From: Streptomyces sp. TSRI0281
GTDB lineage: Bacteria; Actinomycetota; Actinomycetes; Streptomycetales; Streptomycetaceae
Direction: 5' to 3'
Length of the DNA: 64,000 nucleotides
NCBI RefSeq assembly: GCF_001905125.1
Contig: NZ_LWLE01000016.1
Location: 1 to 64,000, forward strand
The notes beneath the pieces were generated by a model. The model searched no databases. It was not told the origin of the DNA and saw only the letters and a program-made list of their open reading frames with translations. Position numbers and translations under genes: made by a program. Of the stretch, positions 1-8,181 are shown in pieces (the first letter of the stretch is position 1; every line of letters starts with the position of its first letter).

Positions 1-57
1 CCCAGTGGGTCAAAGTTCGACCGCCCAAACTGGGTCAGGATTCAGCCGCCGCCGACA
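1..57 (-). mobile_element. Terminal repeats of an IS21-like insertion sequence (fragment)
   Basis: Read on the minus strand this end begins TGTCGGCGGC. It carries two similar 22-base units at 4-25 and 29-50, with 16 of 22 positions equal and a shared GGGTCA core followed by TTC and CCGCC. Short repeated units just inside a TG tip are the layout of IS21-family ends, where the IstA transposase binds. No transposase gene lies inside the window. The tip falls in the reading frame of the neighbouring oxidoreductase, whose last codons come from it. The family assignment rests on layout alone. Confidence 0.45.
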
Positions 58-798
58 GTGCCGGGCGGACGGCCGGATCTCGAAATCCGGCGTGGACACC
101 ACTCGGTCCAGGCGTAGTTCCGGTGCGGAGAAAATGAAGCGCGCGGCCGGTACACCGGGCACTTCGATGTGCTCGCCGAGCTGCTCCGCGAGGGCGGGCA
201 GGCCCGTTCCGCAGGCGAGCACGATCCGATCGATCGTGAGTGCCGCTCCGGTGCCCTGAAGCTCGTAGCCGCCTGCCCGCCGTGCCCGGATGCGATCCAC
301 CCGAGCGGCGACGACGGTGGCCCCGCCCGCCCGCGCGCGGGCGAGGAACGCGTGGCGCAGGTCGCCCGGCTCGACCATGCCCTCGTCGCTCGCGTGCGCG
401 ACGACCGGCGGCGGAACCCGCAGGCCGGGAAGGATCTGCCGCAGAGCCCCCGCCTCGACGGTCGCGACGTCGGGGCCTGATCGCTCGGCGAACCGAGCCG
501 TCGCGGTTGCGGTCGATGCCCAGCTCACGGCGCCGTTCCAGGTGATGATGCCACGCAACGGCGGCCTCGCCGTGACGCTGCGCAGCACGCCGAGCGACCG
601 GGCGAGCTCGTCCCGGTCGCGCGTGCCCGACGGCGGCTCCGCCGCCGACCCGTGCGAGTTGAGCCAGCCGAACGCCACATCCGTCACCGGTGGCCGTGAC
701 TCCTCCGCCGTGCAGACCACGACGGACAGGCCGCGGCGCACCAGTTCGTCAGCCACCGCCGCTCCCAGTACGCCCGAGCCGACCACGGCCACGCGCAT
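10..798 (-). CDS. FAD-dependent oxidoreductase (DAO family), C-terminally truncated
   Basis: The protein begins with a beta-alpha-beta FAD-binding motif (GSGVLG near residue 8), followed by the body of a D-amino-acid-oxidase-type flavoenzyme. Such enzymes oxidise amines or amino acids and usually have 350-400 residues. This frame stops after 262, and its last 16 or so residues are encoded by the IS-like end at 1-57, so the C-terminal substrate and FAD-closing part is missing. The ATG at 798 is preferred over the upstream GTG at 816 because it overlaps the stop of the preceding frame (TGATG). The product is probably inactive, and the substrate cannot be named. Confidence 0.65.
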   Translation of the reverse strand: MRVAVVGSGVLGAAVADELVRRGLSVVVCTAEESRPPVTDVAFGWLNSHGSAAEPPSGTRDRDELARSLGVLRSVTARPPLRGIITWNGAVSWASTATATARFAERSGPDVATVEAGALRQILPGLRVPPPVVAHASDEGMVEPGDLRHAFLARARAGGATVVAARVDRIRARRAGGYELQGTGAALTIDRIVLACGTGLPALAEQLGEHIEVPGVPAARFIFSAPELRLDRVVSTPDFEIRPSARHCRRRLNPDPVWAVEL

Positions 799-956
799 CA
801 CGCTCTCCCGAACCATTCGCCCACCTTCATTTCCTCGGCGATCGCCGCCGGCACACCATCGCCATGGACGACGGCGGCGCGGTCAGCTGCCGTGAGGATG
901 CCCCTGATGTCCCGCGGTCCGCAGGTCCATGTCCGGGACAGTCTCGCAGCAACACT
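798..956 (-). pseudogene. 3' remnant of an unrecognised gene coupled to the oxidoreductase
   Basis: The last 50 or so codons of this frame read like a real protein end (a GILTAADRAAVVHGDGVP segment, then EEMKVGEWFGRA). They stop at 798-800 with a TGATG overlap onto the oxidoreductase start, the usual sign of a coupled operon. Upstream of about 956 the frame turns into arginine-rich, shadow-like sequence without a plausible start, so the 5' part seems to have been lost. I do not recognise the family. Confidence 0.35.
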
Positions 957-1160
957 CAGGCTGTGCTGATGACGTGCGTTGCCCATCCGGCTTGATCGAC
1001 TGAAAGGTGCTGGCACCTTCGCCTGGTCGGCATTCCACGCGTCGACCGGCTGAGCACCGACCACTCGGCGCAGTGCCGCCGGAGTCAGGCGAGCGTGCGC
1101 CCGCGCGGGTGTACGGACGCCGCCGATGTCCCCGCATGCTGCGAAGGAGGTACAGGCCCA
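957..1160. other. Intergenic stretch without a supported gene
   Basis: The open frames here are low-complexity Arg/Pro/Gly shadows. I see no start with a ribosome site and no family match. It is probably debris left after truncation of the gene ending at 798. Confidence 0.4.
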
Positions 1161-1206
1161 CCACCTGCACCAGCGCATTGGGTTTTGGTGTTGCTGGTGC
1201 AGGTGG
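1161..1206. terminator. Strong 14-bp inverted repeat, probable terminator
   Basis: Positions 1161-1174 (CCACCTGCACCAGC) pair perfectly with 1193-1206 around an 18-base loop. The hairpin lies about 50 bases beyond the stop of the minus-strand Imm45-like gene at 1257, so it would end that transcript. There is no clear U-tract, as is common in streptomycetes. A protein-binding palindrome is the alternative. Confidence 0.5.
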
Positions 1207-1256
1207 GTCGGGCACAGGTCCCGTAATCACCGGGGTGACCTGTCAGCCGCTCATGG

Positions 1257-1610
1257 CTATCTGTGCTGCTGCGACGGCGAGTAGTTGGCACAGACCAGAA
1301 TCTTCCCGACGTCGGTCTCCGCGTATACCTTGGCCGTCCTGTTGCCGCGCAGCCACGAGGCGGACAGCGCCCACGGCCGCCCCGCCGGATACGCCTCGTC
1401 CGGCAGGGACACCACCCACAGCCCGGCCTTGTAGCCACTCGTCACGATGAGCCCCATCCGATCGTCGGCACCCGGTGGCAGCTCCGCGAGCATGAACTCG
1501 ACAGTCTCCTCGTACGGCCACCGGGCCGGGAGTTGGAAGACGGCTCCGCGTGCAATCTCCTCCGGATGTCCACCGAGCAGGATCCACTTCATGGCCAGGA
1601 TGCTATTCAT
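1257..1610 (-). CDS. Imm45-like immunity protein
   Basis: This is a 117-residue soluble protein. The order of motifs GAVFQLPARWPYEETVEFML, GLIVTSGYKAGL, SLPDEA and a C-terminal KVYAETDVGKI segment matches what I recall of the Imm45 family, small proteins that neutralise partner polymorphic toxins. An in-frame ATG lies six codons in; the first ATG has a GGTGGGG ribosome site about five bases upstream and is preferred. No toxin gene adjoins it, so it is an orphan immunity gene here. The family call is from memory of the motif pattern and is moderately sure. Confidence 0.55.
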   Translation of the reverse strand: MNSILAMKWILLGGHPEEIARGAVFQLPARWPYEETVEFMLAELPPGADDRMGLIVTSGYKAGLWVVSLPDEAYPAGRPWALSASWLRGNRTAKVYAETDVGKILVCANYSPSQQHR

Positions 1611-1753
1611 GTTGTCCCCACCCGGTTTCTGCAGTCATGTTTCTCTCCGGCCGCGCAGGCAGTGGCGCGGGAGCACTCCGCAGGGACTGAGAGGCGCGTT
1701 CATCTCACCACAGGGGGTTGTATGAGCACGGACAGCCGGATAGGACTGTCCGC

Positions 1754-2104
1754 GTGACTGATCAACGCAGCTTCGCCCGGACCGTCATCGCGCTCTCCCT
1801 GGCCGTGATCGCCTGTTGTGCGCTCACTTTCATCATCATGCTGCTGGCCGGGAGTCCCGCCGTGCAGCCGCAGCGCGTCCTGGATCAGGACGCGCTCTCG
1901 CGGGCCGTGCTCAACAACGTCAATTCCGCCGACTTCGCCAAGCCCCCGACCATCGACGATGTCAGCTGCCCCGCTTCCATCCCCGTCGAGGCGGGCCGGG
2001 AGTTCGAGTGCAAGGTCGACGGTGTCGGCGACGGCAGCAGAAGCGGCCATGCCTGGGTCAAGGTGAAGATCAAGGACGATCAGGGCGGCCTGTCACTGGG
2101 CTGA
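1754..2104 (+). CDS. DUF4333-like membrane-anchored protein
   Basis: From a GTG at 1754 the protein has 116 residues. A short N-terminus is followed by one hydrophobic segment (about residues 10-30, ALSLAVIACCALTFIIMLLA) and an outside domain with two cysteines (DDVSCP and EFECKV). That pairing and the closing VKVKIKD strand resemble DUF4333, a small extracytoplasmic domain common in actinobacteria. The GTG overlaps the stop of an 11-codon frame starting at ATG 1722 (GTGA), which may couple translation. A TTG at 1718 is an alternative start. The function is unknown. Confidence 0.6.
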   Translation: MTDQRSFARTVIALSLAVIACCALTFIIMLLAGSPAVQPQRVLDQDALSRAVLNNVNSADFAKPPTIDDVSCPASIPVEAGREFECKVDGVGDGSRSGHAWVKVKIKDDQGGLSLG

Positions 2105-2789
2105 GGAACGGCAGAGGAAGCGGGACCGTAGCCATGGCATTGGGGCCGTCCCGGCCCCTGTCGGCGACAGTAGTGGACTGCCTAGAGCCCCAGGCCAGGG
2201 GCCAAGACCGTCAAACGCCTCGTGACTCTCAGGGCCATCCGCAAACCCGGAAGATCTTGGTGGCAACGTCCGAGTTCCTGGCCGCCTTCGCGATCAGAAC
2301 ACTCACCAGGCGCAGTGGTCGTCCACGCCGAACGGCAGAGGCGCGCCGCGTCACCTACCGCGCCCCTGCTGCGGTGGTGGCGCTGCCGGTGGCTGTGCCG
2401 AACTCCGTCGCCGTCGAATTCTCCCCCGCTGCCCGAAAGAGAAGGGAGAAGGTGGACGCCTTCAAGGCTGTGCCGCCCTTCGCGATCTCGAAGGTCCTCA
2501 TGGAGTTCGCCCGGCCATTGTTCCCGCAGGTTGCCGACCACGTCGTCGATGCGGGCATGCCGTGGTGGCTGATGAACGCGGCCATGGAAGCCCCCACCGC
2601 CGCTCGGGGCGGACCGTCTTCGCGGGAGCCGAAGAGGAGGGCGAGGCCGGGCGTCTGCCAGTTGTTGTTGCCGGCGGAGCTGCTCAGCGAGTCGACACCG
2701 GCAGGGCAGGGGAAAACCAGGTGCCACTGTCCCCACCAGCCCCATACGCTGCTGGGCGAACAGGACATTCCCTCGGAGGAGCCCACCAC
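2105..2789. other. 685-base gap with no supported gene
   Basis: Long frames exist on both strands but none has a credible start, ribosome site or family match. A plus-strand segment at about 2380-2600 looks more protein-like than the rest and may be a decayed gene. The last 20 bases hold the ribosome site of the next gene (GGAGGA at 2775-2780). Confidence 0.4.
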
Positions 2790-3851
2790 TTGCAAGCCGC
2801 AGTCACCGTCACCCCCACCCAGATCCCGGACCTCCTCCTGGGCCTCGCCACAGTCCGCCCGGTATTCCTCTGGGGCGCCCCCGGCATCGGGAAGTCCTCC
2901 CTGGTAAGGAAGTTCGCCGACTCCCTGGGCCTGGAGTGCGTAAGCCTGCTGGGCACTCAGCTCGCCCCTGAAGACCTGATCGGTGTGCCGCAGATCCGAG
3001 ACGGCCGCTCCGTGTTCTGCCCGCCGGAGGCAATTGCCCGCGACGAGCCGTACTGCCTCTTCCTGGACGAGCTGAACGCCGCGAGCCCGGATGTGCAGAA
3101 GGCGTTCTACTCGCTCATCCTCGACCGCAGGATCGGCAACTACGAGCTCCCGGCAGGATCGATCGTGATCGGCGCCGGCAACCGCGCCACCGACAACGCC
3201 CTGGCACGCCCCATCGCCTCCGCACTCGTCAACCGGCTCACCCACGTCCACCTGCGTGCCTCCGCCATCGACTGGCTGGTGTGGGCGGGCGAGAACGGCA
3301 TCCACCCCTGGGTGGTGGACTACCTCTCCGACCGGCCCGACCACCTGTGGTCACAGCCGCCCAAGACCGAGGAGCCGTTCTCCACGCCCCGCTCCTGGCA
3401 CATGCTCTCCGACGCGCTGCACTCCTTCGGGGCGGGGCTGGACGAGGAGACCCTGAAGATCGTGGCCCACGGGACGCTGACCCCCGCCCATGCCGTCTCC
3501 TTCTGCGGGTACGCCAAGATCGTGCGACATACCTACGGCATTGAGGCGATCATCAAGGGAGACGCCTCCTGGCCCCGCCGCATCGAGGACCGCGACCTGC
3601 TCTACTACCTCGCCGAGGCGTTCCGGGGGCGGCTCGTCAAGGAGCTCCCGGCCCGGCGCGAGCACGCCTCTGCCGCCGTGCGCGAGACCTCCTACCGCGC
3701 CAAGTCGCTGCTCGTCCAGCTCGCCGAGATCTCCGTCGAGGTCGCACAGACCGTCATCGCCGAGGACGCCGACGGCAACCCGGTGCTGCCCGCCTGGTTC
3801 CTGGTGGAGGCCGCCCGCGACATGCCGCGCCTGGTCGAGGCCCGGCGTTGA
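2790..3851 (+). CDS. MoxR-type AAA+ ATPase
   Basis: This 353-residue AAA+ ATPase has Walker A GAPGIGKSS at residues 29-37, Walker B CLFLDELN with D93-E94, and a sensor-like GAGNRATD segment. MoxR-type ATPases use ATP to remodel or activate a partner, typically one with a VWA domain, and the very next gene encodes such a partner. The start is taken as TTG 2790 because GGAGGA lies nine bases upstream and the homologous part begins there; the open frame runs further upstream without support. The stop overlaps the next start (TTGA), so the two are translationally coupled. Confidence 0.8.
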   Translation: MQAAVTVTPTQIPDLLLGLATVRPVFLWGAPGIGKSSLVRKFADSLGLECVSLLGTQLAPEDLIGVPQIRDGRSVFCPPEAIARDEPYCLFLDELNAASPDVQKAFYSLILDRRIGNYELPAGSIVIGAGNRATDNALARPIASALVNRLTHVHLRASAIDWLVWAGENGIHPWVVDYLSDRPDHLWSQPPKTEEPFSTPRSWHMLSDALHSFGAGLDEETLKIVAHGTLTPAHAVSFCGYAKIVRHTYGIEAIIKGDASWPRRIEDRDLLYYLAEAFRGRLVKELPARREHASAAVRETSYRAKSLLVQLAEISVEVAQTVIAEDADGNPVLPAWFLVEAARDMPRLVEARR

Positions 3852-5650
3852 GCCGGTCCCGCAAGCAAGGCGCTGACCGCCCCGACCCGGCCGCCGAGGC
3901 CTTCGCCGCCGGCGCCGACCTGGTGCGCCGCAACCCCGCCCTCGCAGCCGTCGACGCCAACTTCGTCCGCACCAAGGGCAACGCCGACGCCCCTGGCCAG
4001 GGCCTCGTCCGGGCAGACTCCAACGGGCGGGTGAACGTCCACCCCACCCGCCGAGCCGAACCCGGCGAGTGGGCCTGGGCGCTCGCCCATGCCCTCCTCC
4101 ACCTCGGCTTCGGCCACCTCCCCGCCGCCAAGGAGCCCCGCGAACAGCCGGACCGCTTCGACCTCGCCGCCCGCTGCACCGTCGTCAACCGCTTCCTCGC
4201 CACCTTCCCCATCGGCACCGCCCCCGACCACCTCCCCGAGAGTTACCCCGACGGCGACGAGGAGCAGCTCGCCGCCCGCTGGCGCAGGACCGGCGTCCCG
4301 GCCGCCTACGAGCGGTGCGGCACCGCGGACGGCGAACCCGACCAGCTGCTGGTCCAGTGGCCGCACTGGGACACCGCCCTGCCCGACCGGCAACTCGCCT
4401 TCGCGTATGCCCTGACCCGTACGGTCTCCGCCGCGATGGACGTCGCGGGAGGCCGCCGGGACCGGCTCACCGGTGAGCGCGTCGCCCAGCGTCCCTGGGA
4501 CCGCGCCCTCAACTGGTTCGTCTCGTCCTACCCGCTGCTCGGCGGCCTCGCGGCCGGACTGACCGTCGTCGCCGACGCCGAACTCGCCCGCGTGCACGAC
4601 ATCTCCGTGGCAGCGGTGGACGCCACCGCCGGCGAGATCTACATCAACCCGCTCAAGCGGTTCACGGACGAGGAGTGGCAGTTCATCCTCGCCCACGAGA
4701 TGCTGCACGCCGCCTTGCGCCACGGCGGGCGCCGCGGCGCCCGCGACCACTATCTCTTCAACGTCGCCGCCGACTACGTCATCAATGGCTGGCTGGTTGG
4801 GATGAGCGTCGGCGCGATGCCCGAAGGGCTGCTGTACGACGCCGAGTTGAAGGGACTGTCGACCGAGGAGGTGTACGACCGGATCGCCCCCGGGCTGCGG
4901 CGTGGCCGACGCCTTGCGACCCTGCGCGGCAAAGGCGCCGGCGACATCCTGGGCGAACCACTGCCCGGACGGACCGCCGACCCTGTCGACCTCGACGAGT
5001 TCTATCGGCGCGCCCTCTTCCAGGGCCACCAGCTGCACACCGACCGACAGCGTGGCCTGCTACCGGCCGGACTGGTCCAGGAGATTCGCGCACTCGCCCA
5101 CCCGCCTGTCCCGTGGGATGCCCAACTGGCGCGTTGGTTCGACGAGTTCGTTCCCCGGCCCGAGCCGGTACGCAGCTACTCCCGGCCCGCCCGGCGCCAG
5201 GCCTCGACCCCCGACATCCCGCGCGCGGGCCGTTACTTCTGGCCCGAGGAGGTCGCCCGCTGCACCTTCGGCGTCGTCCTGGACACCTCGGGCTCGATGT
5301 CCGGCCCGCTGCTCGCCAAGGCGCTGGGCGCGATCGCCTCCTACGCCGCCGCCCGCGACGTGCCGGCCGCCCGAGTGGTGTTCTGCGACGCCGCCGCCTA
5401 CGACGCCGGGTACCTGGCGCCGACGGAGATCGCCGGGCGGGTGCGGGTCAGGGGACGCGGCGGCACGGTCCTGCAACCCGGCATCGACCTGCTGCAGCGG
5501 GCCGACGACTTCCCGCCGACGGCCCCCGTCCTGGTGATCACCGACGGCTGGTGCGACGTGCTGCGGGTCCGCCGCGAGCACGCCTACCTGATCCCGGAGG
5601 GCGCGGGGCTGCCGTTCACCCCGCGCGGACCGGTCTTCCGGGTGCGCTGA
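3848..5650 (+). CDS. DUF2201-like putative metallopeptidase with VWA domain
   Basis: This 600-residue protein has two parts. The N-terminal half resembles the DUF2201 metallopeptidase-like domain, with a zinc-site HEMLH at residues 283-287 preceded by ILA. The C-terminal quarter is a VWA-like fold with an intact MIDAS start (DTSGS at 479-483), a GGT segment and VLVITDG. The TTG start overlaps the ATPase stop by four bases. This pairing is widespread in actinobacteria and is thought to be an ATPase with its metal-binding client. Substrate and process are unknown. There is no signal peptide or membrane segment, so it is cytosolic. Confidence 0.75.
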   Translation: MSRSRKQGADRPDPAAEAFAAGADLVRRNPALAAVDANFVRTKGNADAPGQGLVRADSNGRVNVHPTRRAEPGEWAWALAHALLHLGFGHLPAAKEPREQPDRFDLAARCTVVNRFLATFPIGTAPDHLPESYPDGDEEQLAARWRRTGVPAAYERCGTADGEPDQLLVQWPHWDTALPDRQLAFAYALTRTVSAAMDVAGGRRDRLTGERVAQRPWDRALNWFVSSYPLLGGLAAGLTVVADAELARVHDISVAAVDATAGEIYINPLKRFTDEEWQFILAHEMLHAALRHGGRRGARDHYLFNVAADYVINGWLVGMSVGAMPEGLLYDAELKGLSTEEVYDRIAPGLRRGRRLATLRGKGAGDILGEPLPGRTADPVDLDEFYRRALFQGHQLHTDRQRGLLPAGLVQEIRALAHPPVPWDAQLARWFDEFVPRPEPVRSYSRPARRQASTPDIPRAGRYFWPEEVARCTFGVVLDTSGSMSGPLLAKALGAIASYAAARDVPAARVVFCDAAAYDAGYLAPTEIAGRVRVRGRGGTVLQPGIDLLQRADDFPPTAPVLVITDGWCDVLRVRREHAYLIPEGAGLPFTPRGPVFRVR

Positions 5651-5827
5651 GCGGCAGGGCCGCGTACGGCAAGGCCTCCCCGAACTCGCCCGGTCCGTCA
5701 CCATGGCGTCCACCACGCCATGCTCGGCATCCCCCGCCAGCACAACCTCGCCCTCGCCGGGACAGTCGGGTGGCCGGCAAGGAACAGGTACATCAGATCG
5801 GCCCTCAGATCATTTACGGCACAGCGC

Positions 5828-6517
5828 TCAGTCGTGGAAGGCCGTAGTCGACTCGACTGGAGCCCGCTCGGTTCTCACTCGATTCACCGGTGCGGACTCG
5901 TCGGCATAGCCGAAGGAGATGCCGACGAGCAGCTTTCCTCCGGTGACACCGAGTTCAGCGCGGACGGTGTCGGCGTAGAAGCTCAACAGCCCTTGTGGGC
6001 AGCTGTCCACGCCGTACCCGGTCATCGCCAGGAGCAGTGTCTGCAGGTAGGCGCCGGCATCCGCGGCCAGCCGCGCCTCTCCGTCACCGTGGACGAAGAG
6101 GAACGCCGCGTGTGGCGCGCCGTAGAAGCGCAGGCTCTCCAAGTCGTAGGCCGCACGTGCCGCGTGATCGTCGGGGCCGATGCCCAACGCCCCGTACAGT
6201 TCGGCGCCGAACGCCGCCCGACGTGTCTGGTGCACCTGCGCGTACATCCCCTCGGAATACGGGAAGTCCACCGAGGTGCGCCTCTCGGCGTGGGCCGTCC
6301 GCAAGGCATCGGTCAGGCGCTGACGTGCCGCCCCGCTCACCACCTCCAGCTGCCACGGCTGGGCGTTGGAGTTGGACGGCGCGGTGCCGGCCAGCGAGAG
6401 GATCCTGCGCATCGTGTCCTCGGGTACGGCTTCCGGACGGAACGCGCGGGTCGCGTGGCGGCCGCGTATCAACTTCTCCGCGGAGCCGCTCAGCTCAGTG
6501 GGGACGACCTTGCTCAT
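5828..6517 (-). CDS. Nitroreductase family protein
   Basis: This 229-residue FMN-dependent oxidoreductase of the nitroreductase fold has an early RHATRAF segment (FMN-binding RxS/T-like), a SNSNAQPW segment that contacts the flavin, and a late GKLLVGISFGY segment. Such enzymes reduce nitro groups, quinones or related compounds with NAD(P)H. A good ribosome site (AAGGAG) precedes ATG 6517. The gene is transcribed divergently from a TetR gene across a 106-base region with two palindromes, which points to local, probably substrate-induced, control. Confidence 0.85.
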   Translation of the reverse strand: MSKVVPTELSGSAEKLIRGRHATRAFRPEAVPEDTMRRILSLAGTAPSNSNAQPWQLEVVSGAARQRLTDALRTAHAERRTSVDFPYSEGMYAQVHQTRRAAFGAELYGALGIGPDDHAARAAYDLESLRFYGAPHAAFLFVHGDGEARLAADAGAYLQTLLLAMTGYGVDSCPQGLLSFYADTVRAELGVTGGKLLVGISFGYADESAPVNRVRTERAPVESTTAFHD

Positions 6518-6544
6518 GTGACTCCTTGGTGACGGAGAGCCTCT

Positions 6545-6562
6545 GTAAACGGAACCGTTTAC
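6545..6562. promoter_or_regulatory. Perfect 18-bp palindrome, probable TetR operator
   Basis: The sequence GTAAACGGAACCGTTTAC is an 8-bp inverted repeat around two bases. It lies 28 bases upstream of the nitroreductase start, where bound repressor would block transcription. The divergent TetR protein is the obvious ligand. Confidence 0.7.
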
Positions 6563-6595
6563 ATCCAGGCGTCACCATAGCGCGGCCTCCTGGAC

Positions 6596-6619
6596 GAAGT
6601 AAACGAGTGCGTATACTTC
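6596..6619 (+). promoter_or_regulatory. Second operator-like palindrome overlapping a -10 box
   Basis: The imperfect palindrome from GAAGTA to TACTTC contains GTAAACG and CGTATAC, a one-mismatch version of the half-sites at 6545-6562. It overlaps a TATACT -10 hexamer at 6612-6617. The TetR ATG starts seven bases after that hexamer and no ribosome site precedes it, so the transcript is probably leaderless and autoregulated. Confidence 0.65.
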
Positions 6620-6623
6620 ATTC

Positions 6624-7229
6624 ATGGATACGACCGTGAGTACGACGGCCACGACATCCCAGCGGCGGGGGCGTGGAGGGCGGGAGCGCATTCTGGCTGC
6701 CGCCGCCCTGCTGTTCGCGACCCAGGGCATCAACGCGACCGGCATGGAACAGATCGCGAAGGAAGCGCCGGTGTCCAAGCGGACGCTCTACGCGCACTTC
6801 CGTACCAAGGACGATCTGGTCATCGCGCACTTGCGGGGCCTCGTACTCTCGGGGGCCACGCTGGAAAGCGTGCTGACCCGCGAGGACATCCCGCCGCGCG
6901 ACCGGATCCGCAAGCTGTTCGACCAGTCGGTGCCGGACGCGGCTCCGGTGCGCGGGTGTCCGTTCATCGATGCCGCAGCGGAGTTCCCCGACCCGGAGAG
7001 TACGGTGCACTCCTACGCCCGGGAGCAGAAGCTGCGCATGGTGGAACTGATCGTCGCCTTGGTGACGGAGCTGGGCTGCCGCGACCCCCTCTCGCTTGCC
7101 CAGCAATTGGCCACCCTCGCTGACGGGGCGGCCAGCCGCGCCATGGTGCTGGACGAAGCGGACTACGGCCGACACGCGTGGGCGGCAGCGGAAGTCCTCC
7201 TCGATCAAGCTCTACGGCGAACGAGCTGA
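6624..7229 (+). CDS. TetR/AcrR family transcriptional regulator
   Basis: This 201-residue repressor has an N-terminal TetR helix-turn-helix (about residues 18-65, with FATQGINATGMEQIA and KRTLYAHF) and a variable C-terminal ligand domain with a GCPFID segment. It is divergent from the nitroreductase gene, and the region between holds two related palindromes, so it most likely represses both genes. The ATG at 6624 lies at the expected transcription start of the TATACT promoter, giving a leaderless mRNA. The ligand is unknown. Confidence 0.85.
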   Translation: MDTTVSTTATTSQRRGRGGRERILAAAALLFATQGINATGMEQIAKEAPVSKRTLYAHFRTKDDLVIAHLRGLVLSGATLESVLTREDIPPRDRIRKLFDQSVPDAAPVRGCPFIDAAAEFPDPESTVHSYAREQKLRMVELIVALVTELGCRDPLSLAQQLATLADGAASRAMVLDEADYGRHAWAAAEVLLDQALRRTS

Positions 7230-7237
7230 CAAGGCAG

Positions 7238-7253
7238 AAGCCCGCGCGGGCTT
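7238..7253 (+). terminator. Hairpin after the TetR gene
   Basis: The perfect palindrome AAGCCCGCGCGGGCTT lies nine bases after the TetR stop codon. It can form a 6-7 bp GC-rich stem and probably ends that transcript. Confidence 0.5.
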
Positions 7254-7451
7254 GCTCACAGGGCCCGTGGTGCGCAGGTGATTCGAAGAATCTGCCCAAC
7301 TGTCATTAGGCGGAAGCGGTTGTGTTACAGGCAGAGCCGGACGAGCGCGGTTCTGATGACCGCTCCGATGCGCGTCGCACACCTTCTGCACGTCGGTGAG
7401 CTCGCTGCCCTTGGGTCCTGGTTACACGTCATGGAGCTGTAGCCTGCGCAG

Positions 7452-8048
7452 ATGGTCAATACGCATGGGGTGAGGCTCGGCGCCAAGGCCGCACGTCTGC
7501 TGGCCCGGCTCGGGCGCACCGAGATCCGCTCAGGGCTGACGGAGCAGGAGTTGACCGGTATCGAAGCGCGGTTCGGGTTCGCGTTCGCCGATGACCACCG
7601 CGCATTTCTCGCGGTGGGGTTGCCCACGGGAGGGGGATGGCCCGACTGGCGCCACGGCAGAGCAGCCCAGCTCCGTTCCTGGCTCGACAGGCCGGTTGAG
7701 GACGTAATTTTCGCGGTGGTGGAGGCGGACTTCTGGCATCCGGGCTGGGGCACGCGCCCTGCCCGGCAGGCAGACGCCGTGGCAGGCGCGAGGGCGCATT
7801 TGGCGTCAGTTCCGCAGCTGGTTCCGGTCTACTCCCACCGCTACCTGCCCGCGGGCCGGGCAACATTCGCTCACCCGGTGTTGTCGATCCGCGGCGCCGA
7901 CATCATCTCCTACGGATACGACCTCATCGACTACGTGCAGTGGGAGTTCGGCGGCCCGCAGGACAGGAGCGACGAGGGCCGACAGGTCGCTGATGCCACA
8001 GCAGCATTCTGGGCGGACTTCCTGTCCTGGTCGAACCGAGAAGGGTAA
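7452..8048 (+). CDS. SMI1/KNR4 (SUKH) family protein
   Basis: This 198-residue cytosolic protein has the usual SUKH layout. An N-terminal helix is followed by ELTGIEARFGFAFADDHRAFL (in two pieces, ending in the conserved DHRAFL), then PVYSHRYLP, and near the end SYGYDLIDYVQWEF. Members often serve as immunity proteins for nuclease or deaminase toxins, but many solitary copies in streptomycetes have no known partner. None is visible here. The ATG at 7452 is the first good start. Confidence 0.7.
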   Translation: MVNTHGVRLGAKAARLLARLGRTEIRSGLTEQELTGIEARFGFAFADDHRAFLAVGLPTGGGWPDWRHGRAAQLRSWLDRPVEDVIFAVVEADFWHPGWGTRPARQADAVAGARAHLASVPQLVPVYSHRYLPAGRATFAHPVLSIRGADIISYGYDLIDYVQWEFGGPQDRSDEGRQVADATAAFWADFLSWSNREG

Positions 8049-8181
8049 GAGGACCACGCACCGCTTGGCGCGGATGGGTCATGAGTACGGCACAGCAGCG
8101 GCCGGCAGAGACTGTCCTCCCGACAACATGCGGATCCACTCCGGGAGATGAGCAGCCAAGTCTCCCTGTTATGGTGCGCCG

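Noticed and set aside
3692..5038. A 448-codon minus-strand frame opposite the ATPase/VWA genes
   Set aside because: Gly/Val-rich antisense shadow; the plus-strand genes have clear motifs and coupling.
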